Shown piece after piece: positions 7,313 through 15,979 of a stretch of 64,000 bases of DNA. Within the stretch, counting starts at the first letter, position 1. Each line of letters begins with the position of its first letter. This DNA comes from CAZIVP01 sp964542915 (GTDB taxonomy: Bacteria; Calditrichota; Calditrichia; Calditrichales; Calditrichaceae): contig CAZIVP010000001.1 in the NCBI GenBank assembly GCA_964542915.1, positions 496,001-560,000 of the forward strand, given 5' to 3'. Under the pieces are notes generated by a model. The model ran no database searches and was not told where the DNA came from. It worked only from the letters and a program-made list of their open reading frames with translations. The translations under genes and the position numbers were made by a program.

Positions 7313-8119
7313 ATGGAAAAAATGACCATTGATTCAAAATTTGCCGACCAGACCGGTGAAATAATGGTAGTGGAGTTGGGCGGCCATGTGGATCAGAGCA
7401 ACAGTTATGAATTGCAAAAAATGTTTGATAATATCATAGACAGCGGTTGCTATAAGGTAATCATCGATTTTGGTAAACTCTATTATATGAGCAGCGCCGG
7501 CTGGGGAATTTTTGTTGGAGAGATTAAACGCTTTAGGGATGGCGGCGGCGATATAAAACTGGCCAATATGAATGACGATATATTCGATGTTTACTCCATG
7601 CTCGAGTTTTACCATATTTTGGAAGATTACGCCACCATAGAAGAAGCCGCCGCTGCTTTTCGCAAAGAAGAAGAGGAGCTGGACCTTGTAACATCGAAAG
7701 ACGAAAGCGAAAAACAAGCCGAAGACGAAAGCGAAGAACAGGAAATTTTGGGAGAAGAGGAAATCGAAATTGAAGATGACAATTCAAATAATGATTGGCA
7801 GCAAGCATCCCATAATCAAGATCGCAGCTCCACGGAAATTTTAGATATTACCAGCGATCAAAACTTTCGATCGGCGCCGACCGAATTTGTACCCCGAACG
7901 TTAAAAAAAGACGTAAAACTGGCGGAATTACCGCTTCCGGAGAAAATTAAACGGGTGATCGCAGAAAATCCGTTGATTGGCGTATTTGGTATCCGGAGAA
8001 TTCTGAAACACGAACATTTTGGTTATACTAAGGTGAGCATCTTTAAACTGATGAAGTTATTGAAAGATTTGGATTTAAATACAAGAGAAAAACGTTATCG
8101 TTATTACCGGTCGTGTTAA
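7313..8119 (+). CDS. STAS-domain protein with acidic linker and HTH-like C-terminal domain
   Basis: Residues about 10-115 form a STAS domain of the anti-sigma-factor-antagonist type. They contain GHVDQSNSYEL, KVIIDFGKLYYMSSAGWGIF and ...GGDIKLANM. The Ser-Ser of YMSSAG is where SpoIIAA-like proteins are phosphorylated, so it may switch partner binding. About 120-175 is a very acidic, probably disordered linker. The last 60 or so residues (about 205-268) are basic and helical (IKRVIAENPLIGVFGIRRIL.. then VSIFKLMKLLKDLDLNTREKRYRYYRS) and look like a helix-turn-helix or winged-helix unit, an assignment made by eye. The gene leads a STAS-wza-wzc group, so a role in controlling polysaccharide synthesis is a reasonable inference. 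No kinase or phosphatase partner is adjacent. Confidence 0.7.
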   Translation: MEKMTIDSKFADQTGEIMVVELGGHVDQSNSYELQKMFDNIIDSGCYKVIIDFGKLYYMSSAGWGIFVGEIKRFRDGGGDIKLANMNDDIFDVYSMLEFYHILEDYATIEEAAAAFRKEEEELDLVTSKDESEKQAEDESEEQEILGEEEIEIEDDNSNNDWQQASHNQDRSSTEILDITSDQNFRSAPTEFVPRTLKKDVKLAELPLPEKIKRVIAENPLIGVFGIRRILKHEHFGYTKVSIFKLMKLLKDLDLNTREKRYRYYRSC

Positions 8120-8134
8120 TAAAGGGAACTGAAT

Positions 8135-8857
8135 ATGCTGAAACCGACACTCTCAATGCTAAGAATTTTGATCATCGTATTGACGCTGTTTGCTGTTCAG
8201 GTGGCAACGGCGCAATCGACGCAAAATACAAGCAAGTATGAAAACCTCATGGGCGACCCCGATATGGCCGAATATCCATTTAAACCCGGCTATGGTTTAA
8301 TGGTAAGCACCTTGCCGGATACCACAAATCTGCTCATGGGTATTTATGCCATAGATGATCGCGGTTATGCGGAATTCCCGATTATCGGTAAAGTTAAAGT
8401 AAGCGAAATGAAACGTCCTCAACTGATTGAGTTTCTAAAAACTCAATTCCGAAATTATTTGCGTTATCCCAATATTTATGTAAAACCCATGGTGCGTGTC
8501 AGCTTGCTTGGCGGTTTTATGCGTCCGGGACTTTATTATGTGGATATTCATAATTCACTCTGGCAGGTGGTGCAAAGAGCAGGCGGAACCTTACGCGAAA
8601 ACGGAATCTATAAAATGAAGTGGGAACGCCGCCATGATGAGCAGGTGGATGATCTGACGCCATACTTTGAAAAAGGCGTGTCGTTAAAAGAGATGGGATT
8701 CAATTCCGGCGATCAGATTTGGACGCCTTCGCCGGATCGTCGTACTTTTTGGGATACGGTTGGAGACGTGATGCCGATATTAACATTTGCGACGACCATA
8801 TGGGCCATGTACAATACCTATCAAAGAGATGTTGTTTTACTGAGAGGACGTTATTAA
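8135..8857 (+). CDS. Polysaccharide export protein, Wza/SLBB type
   Basis: An outer-envelope polysaccharide export protein. Residues 1-26 are a signal peptide ending VATA-Q. About 45-125 are the poly-export domain (FKPGYGLMVSTLP..., GYAEFPIIGKVKVSEMKRPQL...LR.YPNIYVKP.VRVSLLGGFMRPG). An SLBB-like stretch (GLYYVDIHNSLWQVVQRAGG) follows. Near the end is a hydrophobic segment, VMPILTFATTIWAMY, that could span the membrane. At 240 residues it is shorter than E. coli Wza (about 380). Unlike Wza it has no lipobox Cys after the signal peptide. It lies directly before the Wzc homologue, its usual partner. Confidence 0.85.
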   Translation: MLKPTLSMLRILIIVLTLFAVQVATAQSTQNTSKYENLMGDPDMAEYPFKPGYGLMVSTLPDTTNLLMGIYAIDDRGYAEFPIIGKVKVSEMKRPQLIEFLKTQFRNYLRYPNIYVKPMVRVSLLGGFMRPGLYYVDIHNSLWQVVQRAGGTLRENGIYKMKWERRHDEQVDDLTPYFEKGVSLKEMGFNSGDQIWTPSPDRRTFWDTVGDVMPILTFATTIWAMYNTYQRDVVLLRGRY

Positions 8858-8965
8858 AAACCTTGTTCATTCATAATAACCATTTATGGTCGGGTGACAT
8901 TAACGGATTTTAAAAGAGATTTCCGTTTATCAATGATTTATAATGTATTTTTTGAGGATTGAGCC

Positions 8966-11311
8966 ATGCAGGAAAAAAGAAATAATAATACCGGATTTTC
9001 CGAAAGTAGTGTGGATATTGCATATTATCTGCGTTTACTTCGCCGGAAAAAGTGGACCATATTAATCATCTTCATATTGGTTCTGATGGTTTGGACGGCC
9101 GGCGTGATTAAGTTTTCGCCCCAGCCGGAATACGAAACAACCGCTCTCCTACAGCTGGAAGATCGGCGCGCCCTGTCAGCCATGAGCGATCGCGGACGTG
9201 CTGAAAATTCCGGTAAGATTGGTTTATTGATGAGCCGTAAATTTCTCGCCAAAGTGGTTGACAAATTGGCCATGGAGACGGTTATCAAAGGCGTGGAACG
9301 ACATACGGCTGTGGACAGCGTTAAGCTCACGGAAGACCACCGTATGGGTTTGTTTCATCTCGTCAGGAAAGACGATAACCTTAAACTTTATTATACCGAT
9401 CCCCGGGAGGTAGTCAAAGAAAAACTGGTATTAGACACTACTTATCCCGAGGATCACCATCTGGCCTATGGCGGGGTGGATCTTTATTTCAACAGTTCCT
9501 TCTGGGAAAAGCATAATGAATTACGTTACGCCCTTATACCGGAAAAAAATGCGGTGGAATCATTGCGAAATTCCCTTACTCCGAACTTTCGTAACCGCGC
9601 TCAAACGCTGCTTGGCGTCACGATTAGGGGAACCGATCGCTATTTTATTACCAAAGTGTTAAACACCGTTATTGACGAGTTTGTGAAACAAAACATTGAG
9701 TTTAAAAAGTACCACACGCGGGAAATTCTAAACATACTGAGCGAGCAACTCGATCAGGCAAGAGAGCAGTTAGATAGTGCGGAACAAGAATTGAAAGAAT
9801 TCAGGGAACGCAATCCCTGGGTGGGTCTGACTGCAGATGCCAGTGGTGTTGTGAGCGAGCTGTCTTCGCAGGAATCGCAAAAAACAAGTTTGAATAATAA
9901 TCTTGATGAATTGAAATCGCTCCTGAATCGCTATAACAACGCCAGCGGAGATTCACGATATTCGGTTCTCAGTGAGATTCTATCTTTTCTCGGCGCTCAG
10001 GGCGCGGCGACTGTACCCGCATTGAGTTCTGAATTAAGCACGCTTACCGCAGAGCGAAATCGTTTATTGAGTAACTATGCCAGCTCACATCCGGTGGTAC
10101 AGGAAAACCAAAAAAAGCTGAAAGATCTGGAAGAAAAGATCATCTTAACAGCCAATAATCATAAAAAAAGCCTTCAGGAGAAATTGAATCGTCTCAACCA
10201 GGAAATCCGCCAGGCTAACAGCAAAATTCGTAGTTTACCTGCTAAAGAGTTACAACTGGCCGAATTAAAACGAGAACGGTCGGTCGCGGATGATATTTAT
10301 TCTTCCGTACTGGTGCGTTACAATCAAGCCAAAATCGCCGACGCCGTTGAAGTGGGCGATATTATTGTGCTGGATAAAGCTGTCGTGCCGCCTTCTTCCG
10401 GTGGATTAATGTCTTACGCCAAGTTCATGATCATGGGTATGGCATTCAGCCTTGGTCTGGGAATTGCATTTGTGCTGGTAATGAACTTTTTTGACAAAAC
10501 CGTGCGCACATCCGATGAACTGGAAAAAGCCATTCCCATAAAGGTGGTCGCCAAAATCCCAGTCATTTTCAGTGAAAAAACGATTGATGAACAGGATGTG
10601 GAGAACCCATCCCGTATTGACCCCAAACTGGTAACGACGGATTATTCTCCGACGCCTGTGGGCGAAGCGTACCGCAGCTTGAGAACACAAATCCTGTTCA
10701 ATAATGCCAGCAGCAAAGACGGCAAGGTGAAGTCCATGTTTATTACTTCCCTTAATCCGGGCGAGGGCAAGTCTTTGAATGTGAGCAATCTGGCGATTAC
10801 CCTGGCGCAACAAAAATTACCCACACTGCTTATTGACGCCGATCTGCGAAGAGGTGTTTTGCATCATTCCTTTGCCTGTAAAAAGAAACCGGGATTATCG
10901 GATTTTCTTTACAGTGATGCTTCCATTACCGATGAAAATTTACGCAAGATCATTCAACAGACCCATATTCCGAACCTGTATCTGATGAGTAGCGGAATGC
11001 CGGTGCCCAATCCTTCGGAAATTCTCGGAAGTCAACGCGGCAGAGAGATTATCGAATTTGTTAAAAAACGCTTCGGATTTCTCCTGTTGGATACACCTCC
11101 GATTATGCTGACCTCCGACGCGGTCATCGTATCACAATACACCGATACGGGTCTGTTTGTCGTTCGTGCAGGTAAGTCCAATGTGGATAAGATGCGTGAA
11201 AAGATTTATGAATATAAAGATTTTACTGGTAAAATTAGCGGTATAATTCTCAACTTTGCCAAACTGGAATCGGAAAAGAAAAATTATAAATATTCTTACT
11301 ATAACTATTAG
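8966..11311 (+). CDS. Wzc-type chain-length regulator and tyrosine autokinase
   Basis: A 781-residue inner-membrane polysaccharide co-polymerase fused to a BY-kinase. There is a Wzz region with a first transmembrane helix at about 30-50 and a long coiled-coil periplasmic part (LDQAREQLDSAEQELKEFRERNPW). A PxxP-type second helix (VPPSSGGLMSYAKFMIMGMAF, about 473-500) follows. The cytoplasmic kinase has Walker A (LNPGEGKS, about 592-599), Walker A' (LLIDADLRRG, about 620) and Walker B (LLLDTPPI, about 707). The tail ends in a cluster of five tyrosines (NYKYSYYNY), the expected autophosphorylation sites. By family knowledge, cycling of that phosphorylation sets polymer length and export. ATG 8966 follows GAGG. 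A large hairpin follows at 11321-11357. Confidence 0.95.
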   Translation: MQEKRNNNTGFSESSVDIAYYLRLLRRKKWTILIIFILVLMVWTAGVIKFSPQPEYETTALLQLEDRRALSAMSDRGRAENSGKIGLLMSRKFLAKVVDKLAMETVIKGVERHTAVDSVKLTEDHRMGLFHLVRKDDNLKLYYTDPREVVKEKLVLDTTYPEDHHLAYGGVDLYFNSSFWEKHNELRYALIPEKNAVESLRNSLTPNFRNRAQTLLGVTIRGTDRYFITKVLNTVIDEFVKQNIEFKKYHTREILNILSEQLDQAREQLDSAEQELKEFRERNPWVGLTADASGVVSELSSQESQKTSLNNNLDELKSLLNRYNNASGDSRYSVLSEILSFLGAQGAATVPALSSELSTLTAERNRLLSNYASSHPVVQENQKKLKDLEEKIILTANNHKKSLQEKLNRLNQEIRQANSKIRSLPAKELQLAELKRERSVADDIYSSVLVRYNQAKIADAVEVGDIIVLDKAVVPPSSGGLMSYAKFMIMGMAFSLGLGIAFVLVMNFFDKTVRTSDELEKAIPIKVVAKIPVIFSEKTIDEQDVENPSRIDPKLVTTDYSPTPVGEAYRSLRTQILFNNASSKDGKVKSMFITSLNPGEGKSLNVSNLAITLAQQKLPTLLIDADLRRGVLHHSFACKKKPGLSDFLYSDASITDENLRKIIQQTHIPNLYLMSSGMPVPNPSEILGSQRGREIIEFVKKRFGFLLLDTPPIMLTSDAVIVSQYTDTGLFVVRAGKSNVDKMREKIYEYKDFTGKISGIILNFAKLESEKKNYKYSYYNY

Positions 11312-11320
11312 AGAACGGAA

Positions 11321-11357
11321 AACGGCAAGTTGTGCCCTCACGGCACGACTTGCCGTT
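11321..11357 (+). promoter_or_regulatory. Very strong 16-bp hairpin between wzc and femAB genes
   Basis: The arms 11321-11336 (AACGGCAAGTTGTGCC) and 11342-11357 pair over 16 bp with a single G-U pair and a 5-base loop, starting 10 bases after the wzc-like stop. The sequence after it is AAATG rather than a T-run, so it is not a textbook intrinsic terminator. It could stabilise the 3' end of the upstream message, work as a partial terminator that lowers expression of the genes downstream, or be a remnant of a small repeat element. Confidence 0.7.
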
Positions 11358-11446
11358 AAATGTTACCTGCTAATAGTCGATCTCTACAAACCCACGTTAA
11401 TATGCTGTCGCTTTCTTTTCAATGGAATCAACATCAGACGCCGAAT

Positions 11447-12478
11447 ATGGAAATTAAATATTTAGCAAACGAACGTTATGCAGATTGGGATGCCTTTGTC
11501 GACCACCATCCCGATAGCAGTATTTATCATACGACTGCATGGAAAACGATCATAGAACACAGCTTTGCAAAAGAGGCCTTCTATATTATGGCCGAAGATA
11601 AAGGCGAAATATGCGGTATTTTGCCACTTTTCAAGTTTGATTCGCGTTTGTCGGGAAAACGTTTGGTTTCGATGCCGCATGTAAATTATGGAGGGCCGCT
11701 TTACAAAACACAGTTGGCGGCGGATACTCTGTTAAACGAAGCCGATCGCATCAGGAATGAACATGGCATGGAAGCTACCGAGTTACGCATGGCCAATGAG
11801 ACGCATTTTTCCTATCCTGTACGTGAAGATAAGGTCACGTTTTTTATGGACCTACCGGATGATGAAGAAGCATTATGGAAATCATTTAAATCCAAATTAC
11901 GCAGCCAAATTCGCAGACCGCAAAAGGCAGGTATGTATGCCAAAGTGGGCGGATTGGAATTGCTTGATGATTATTACAATGTATTTTGTCAAAATATGCG
12001 CGATCTGGGTACGCCCGTTTACAGTCGCCAATTTTTTGAACATATTTTTGAACAGATTCCTGGCAATACCCGCATTGTAGCCGTGTATTCTTCGCAGGGT
12101 TCAATCGTCGCCGCAGCTTTTATGATCGGTTATAAAAAGACAATGGAGATCCCCTGGGCGTCGTCGCTGAGGGCCTATAACCGCCAAAGCCCCAATATGT
12201 TGCTTTACTGGGAGGTGCTGGCGGAATCTGTAAGAGCCGGTTATAAACGATTTGATTTTGGCCGCTGTACGAAAGAGGGCGGTACATATCGCTTTAAAAA
12301 ACAGTGGGGCGCAGAGGAAGTACAACTATACTGGTATTATCAGATGCAGGAAGGGAATCCGCTTCCTGCTGTTCAGAAAGAGAATCCCAGGTACGCTCTT
12401 GCAATAAAGGCCTGGCAAAAATTGCCACTAGCCGTAGCCAACCGTCTCGGACCTTCTATCGTAAAAGAGCTTCCCTAA
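11447..12478 (+). CDS. FemAB-family GNAT-fold transferase
   Basis: A 343-residue protein with the double-GNAT pattern of FemAB-related proteins: W.AFVDHHPDSSIYHTTAWK at the start, LPLF in the first half, FMDLPDDEEALWKSFKSKLRSQIRRPQKAG, and DFGRCTKEGGTYRFKKQWGAEEVQLYW near the end. Classical FemAB enzymes add amino acids from tRNA to peptidoglycan precursors. Relatives in exopolysaccharide/exosortase loci have unknown acyl or aminoacyl donors. ATG 11447 is preferred from family alignment; earlier in-frame ATGs (11360, 11402) add a poorly conserved segment, and none has a clear ribosome site. It starts the run of modification genes after the hairpin. Confidence 0.8.
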   Translation: MEIKYLANERYADWDAFVDHHPDSSIYHTTAWKTIIEHSFAKEAFYIMAEDKGEICGILPLFKFDSRLSGKRLVSMPHVNYGGPLYKTQLAADTLLNEADRIRNEHGMEATELRMANETHFSYPVREDKVTFFMDLPDDEEALWKSFKSKLRSQIRRPQKAGMYAKVGGLELLDDYYNVFCQNMRDLGTPVYSRQFFEHIFEQIPGNTRIVAVYSSQGSIVAAAFMIGYKKTMEIPWASSLRAYNRQSPNMLLYWEVLAESVRAGYKRFDFGRCTKEGGTYRFKKQWGAEEVQLYWYYQMQEGNPLPAVQKENPRYALAIKAWQKLPLAVANRLGPSIVKELP

Positions 12479-12508
12479 TTAACTGTAATTACAAATTAAA
12501 ATTGTGTT

Positions 12509-13660
12509 ATGGAACGTATGCCAGCGTTCGAATTGAAGATCGTCGATTCATTATCCGTTTTTCACGAGCATCGGGAAGAGTGGAATGCTCTGGCCCGGCA
12601 ATCGCCGAACTACAGTCCTTTTATTTCTCATGAATGGTTGGTCGAATGGATTACGGCTTTTGTGGCCAGTCATCGACTTAACCTTTATATGGTTTATGAT
12701 AAGCAGGATCGACTGGTGGCAGGATTACCGCTCCTGGAACTAAGGGAAAAAGGCGGGGGTCTGGCCTTCCGTGTATTACAGTTTACGGCCAATTCCCATT
12801 CGTTTCGGAGTTCGGTGCTTATTGACCAAAACGGACGTTTTGAAGAAATATTCGCATTTTTATGGAAGGCTTTAAACGAGCGGCATAAAATTGATTATCT
12901 GAAGTGCAGAGAATTTATAAGTGATGATTCACCTGTTTTTTTAGCGCTGCAGAGTAGCTTGGAATCACAAGGGTTAACGTATTCTCTGGAGGAGGTCAAA
13001 ACACCGCCGTATCTGCAATTGGAAAAAGACTGGGAGACGTATTTTGCGGATCGACGCGGCCATTTTCGACGAAATCTGCGACGCCGTATGCGAAACGCCG
13101 AAAAAAAGATCGGGCCTATCAAACATATACCCTTAAACCGCGAATCCGGTGATCTTGAGGATTTATTACAAAGAGGTTTGTCGTTGGAGCATAGCGGTTG
13201 GAAAGGCAAGCAAGGCTCTTCTATTTTGAGCAATTCGACCACTTCCCGGTTTTATTTTAGAATAGCAGAGGTATTTAAAAACCAGGGTAAATTGTTTACC
13301 AGTTGTGTTTATTTCGGCGACCTATTGGTCGCATTCAATTTGTCAATTGTCGATGACGGTACATTTTATCTGCTCAAAGTGGCATACGATGAATCTTACA
13401 GTAAATTTTCGCCGGGGCAGATTATGATGTATTACTTGCTGCAGATGGCTTACGAGCAGGGATGGCGTCGGTTTGATTTTTTGGGTCCGGCCATGGATTG
13501 GAAACTGGAATGGACGTCGCAAACCCAAAGTCAGCATACGCTGTTAGTTTACTGGCCAACCTGGCGGGGCCGTTTACTGGCCTGGCAAAACCGGCATTTA
13601 TTACCGAGACTTCGAAAGTCTGATCTGTTGACCAAATTTAAACAACGGATACAAAGTTAA
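12509..13660 (+). CDS. CelD/BcsL-type GNAT-fold acetyltransferase-like protein
   Basis: A 383-residue protein of the family annotated as CelD/cellulose-biosynthesis GNAT. The start (WNALARQSPNYSPFISHEWLVEWITAF) is the family hallmark. A strongly basic helix follows at about 178-200 (HFRRNLRRRMRNAEKK), then the second GNAT half with HSGWKGKQGSS and FDFLGPAMDWKLEW. It is a structural sibling of the FemAB-like gene 30 bases upstream. Together they probably put acyl or aminoacyl groups on the glycan, but substrate and donor are not visible. ATG 12509 is the first start in frame. Confidence 0.75.
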   Translation: MERMPAFELKIVDSLSVFHEHREEWNALARQSPNYSPFISHEWLVEWITAFVASHRLNLYMVYDKQDRLVAGLPLLELREKGGGLAFRVLQFTANSHSFRSSVLIDQNGRFEEIFAFLWKALNERHKIDYLKCREFISDDSPVFLALQSSLESQGLTYSLEEVKTPPYLQLEKDWETYFADRRGHFRRNLRRRMRNAEKKIGPIKHIPLNRESGDLEDLLQRGLSLEHSGWKGKQGSSILSNSTTSRFYFRIAEVFKNQGKLFTSCVYFGDLLVAFNLSIVDDGTFYLLKVAYDESYSKFSPGQIMMYYLLQMAYEQGWRRFDFLGPAMDWKLEWTSQTQSQHTLLVYWPTWRGRLLAWQNRHLLPRLRKSDLLTKFKQRIQS

Positions 13661-13666
13661 GATTTT

Positions 13667-14791
13667 ATGTATATCCCATCCATGCAATCATTGCCCCCGC
13701 ATTTCTTTTTTAAAACGAAAAATGGTAAGGCAGAACAAACCTTTCCGTTTAATCAGAATCGAAGCCTATATTTTTATTTTGCCCGCAACGGGATATACTA
13801 TCTTGGTCAAAAGCTAAAAAAGCTTGGCTATGATCGAATACTTTTCCCGGCATACAATCACGGCAACGAAATAAGGGCTCTGCTGGCTTCCGGCATCACA
13901 CTGGACTACTATAATATCAATGAGGATACAAGTATTGATTTCGATGAACTGGAACAAAAACTGAAGGAAGCGCCTGCACCGATCTATTTTATTCACTATG
14001 TGGGCTTTCCACAGGATTCGGATCGTTTGATGACATTAAAGCAAAAATGGAATGTATTACTCATTGAAGATAATGCCCTGGGATTGTTCTCCAAATACGG
14101 CGGAAAAGCGTTGGGACAATTAGGCGACGCCTCCATTTTTTGCCTTTATAAAACCCTGCCCATTCCCAACGGCGGGGTATTGTGTATCAATAATCCCGAC
14201 TTGTCCGTAAGCGTATCCTTACGGAAACCGCAGCTCATTTCCACCCTGAGTCGTATGAGCGGGCAATTTTTTGGCTGGTTAGACTTGCGTTTTAACGGGC
14301 TCGGAAGACGTATGCAAAACCTTAAAAGCCGGCTTGCGGGATTACTCGATAACTCGGATTTAGAGCCCGTAGCGGTGCTGGATTCCGGCTTTAATACGCG
14401 TTCGGCAAACTGGACCATTTCGGGCCTTTCCCAGTTCATTCGATTGCGAACCGATCCCCAACAGATCGCTGAAAAACGACGTACGAATTTCGAATATATG
14501 TTACACCATATCCCGGAACGTTATCAACTTTTCCATTCTTTACCGGAAGGAACGGTTCCCTGGTTTTTCCCTGCCGTTCTGGAAAACAGGGAATCGGTAT
14601 TTCGCTTTTTGACCTCACAAGGTGTGGATTGTGCACGATTCTGGCGGATTGCACACGAAGATATCCCCGCTGATAATTTCCCGCATGTTGCGCGTTTGCG
14701 GGAACGTGTTCTGGAGTTGCCTATCCATCAGGACCTGAGCCAAATTCATCTCGATTATGTGATCGATCAATTTAATAGAGCGGTGATGTAG
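13667..14791 (+). CDS. DegT/DnrJ/EryC1-family PLP aminotransferase
   Basis: A fold-type I pyridoxal-phosphate enzyme related to sugar aminotransferases that make amino sugars from nucleotide keto-sugars. In its 374 residues one sees LFPAYNHGNEIRALLASGI, the cofactor-binding Asp in LIEDNALGL, and a candidate Schiff-base Lys in FCLYKTLPIPNGG (about residue 162). The N-terminus (SLYFYFARNGIYYL) is that of the family's short divergent subgroup found with FemAB-like genes. A product other than an amino sugar is possible. It begins 6 bases after the CelD-like gene and is followed 3 bases later by a GT2 gene. Confidence 0.8.
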   Translation: MYIPSMQSLPPHFFFKTKNGKAEQTFPFNQNRSLYFYFARNGIYYLGQKLKKLGYDRILFPAYNHGNEIRALLASGITLDYYNINEDTSIDFDELEQKLKEAPAPIYFIHYVGFPQDSDRLMTLKQKWNVLLIEDNALGLFSKYGGKALGQLGDASIFCLYKTLPIPNGGVLCINNPDLSVSVSLRKPQLISTLSRMSGQFFGWLDLRFNGLGRRMQNLKSRLAGLLDNSDLEPVAVLDSGFNTRSANWTISGLSQFIRLRTDPQQIAEKRRTNFEYMLHHIPERYQLFHSLPEGTVPWFFPAVLENRESVFRFLTSQGVDCARFWRIAHEDIPADNFPHVARLRERVLELPIHQDLSQIHLDYVIDQFNRAVM

Positions 14792-14794
14792 CCC

Positions 14795-15979
14795 ATGCTG
14801 GTAATCGGATTCTGGTTTACATTCGTTATATTAATTTATGTCTACTTTGGTTACCCGGTTATTACTCTGCTTTGGGGAAGCTTTCTGAACAGGCGAACTC
14901 AACAAAACGATAATTATCAACCTTCCATGGCGCTTGTTATATCGGCTTACAATGAAGCGGCCGTCATCGGAGAAAAAGTGCAGAACGCGCTTCAACTCGA
15001 TTACCCCATGGAAAAACTGGATATATGGGTGGTTTCGGATGCTTCGGATGACGGAACGGATGAAATTGTTAAGGGATTTAAGCAAGCCAATGTACATCTC
15101 TACCGGCCGCCCGAGCGCAAGGGCAAAACGTACGGCATTAGCATGGTGATGGATAAAATCGATGCTGACATTGTCGTTTTTTCTGATGCCAATGCCATGT
15201 ACCGTTCCGATGCATTGAGGCAGTTAGCGGCGCCGTTTGCAGACCCGCAGGTGGGATATGTAGTCGGGTTTGCAAAATATTACAAAGATAGTCAAAGCCG
15301 GGCCGGCCGACACGAAGATCAGTACTGGTCCTTTGAGGTGCGATTGAAGATCTATGAATCGCGGCTGGGTTCAGTAGTGGGAGGAGACGGAGCCATATAT
15401 GCAATACGTAGAGAATTATACTATCCGTTGGCCCCTGATGATATTAATGATTTCGTGAATCCGATTCATATTATTTTGCAAGGCTATCGCGGCATTTTCC
15501 AACCGGCGGCCGTTTGTTACGAACACACTGCCGATACGTTCAGCAAAGAATACCAGCGAAAAAGACGGATTGTTAATCGCAGCTGGCGCGGACTTTGGAA
15601 GAATGCCGCCGTTCTTAATCCCTTTAAAACAGGTTTATTTGCGTGGCAGTTAATTTCTCACAAATTGTTGCGTTGGGTTGGGGGGCTGTTTGTTTTGGTT
15701 CTTTTCATTGCTAATGCCTTTCTCTTTAACAGCGGAGCATTTTATCAAATATTATTGTTCGTTCAGATTGGATTTTACCTTTTGGCGCTGGCAGGATATC
15801 TGTTTGATTCTCGTTCTCGAAAAGCGCCAATATTGCTGGAGCTGCCTTATTATTTTGTTTTGGTAAATATCGCATCGCTACAGGGTATTGTGGATGCATT
15901 CCGCGGAGAGACGTATACGACATGGCGAACCATACGCCAGGAGAAAGATAAAATGAGAGAGAAAAGTCATGGCTTATAA
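14795..15979 (+). CDS. Membrane-bound family 2 glycosyltransferase
   Basis: A processive-type GT2 in the inner membrane, 394 residues. There is one N-terminal helix (about 3-27). A GT-A domain has VISAYNEAAVIGEKV, VVSDASDDGTDE, the metal-binding FSDANAMYRSDAL, GGDGAIYAIRR and a YQRKRRIVNRSWRGL block in the QxxRW position. Two or three C-terminal helices follow (about 285-365). This layout is shared with cellulose- or hyaluronan-synthase-like enzymes and with many single-sugar transferases of capsule loci. Its last 11 bases overlap the next gene, a sign of translational coupling. Confidence 0.88.
   Translation: MLVIGFWFTFVILIYVYFGYPVITLLWGSFLNRRTQQNDNYQPSMALVISAYNEAAVIGEKVQNALQLDYPMEKLDIWVVSDASDDGTDEIVKGFKQANVHLYRPPERKGKTYGISMVMDKIDADIVVFSDANAMYRSDALRQLAAPFADPQVGYVVGFAKYYKDSQSRAGRHEDQYWSFEVRLKIYESRLGSVVGGDGAIYAIRRELYYPLAPDDINDFVNPIHIILQGYRGIFQPAAVCYEHTADTFSKEYQRKRRIVNRSWRGLWKNAAVLNPFKTGLFAWQLISHKLLRWVGGLFVLVLFIANAFLFNSGAFYQILLFVQIGFYLLALAGYLFDSRSRKAPILLELPYYFVLVNIASLQGIVDAFRGETYTTWRTIRQEKDKMREKSHGL

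Noticed and set aside
11321..11357. A classical intrinsic terminator.
   Set aside because: The stem is strong but no T-run follows, so it was listed as a hairpin of unknown role.
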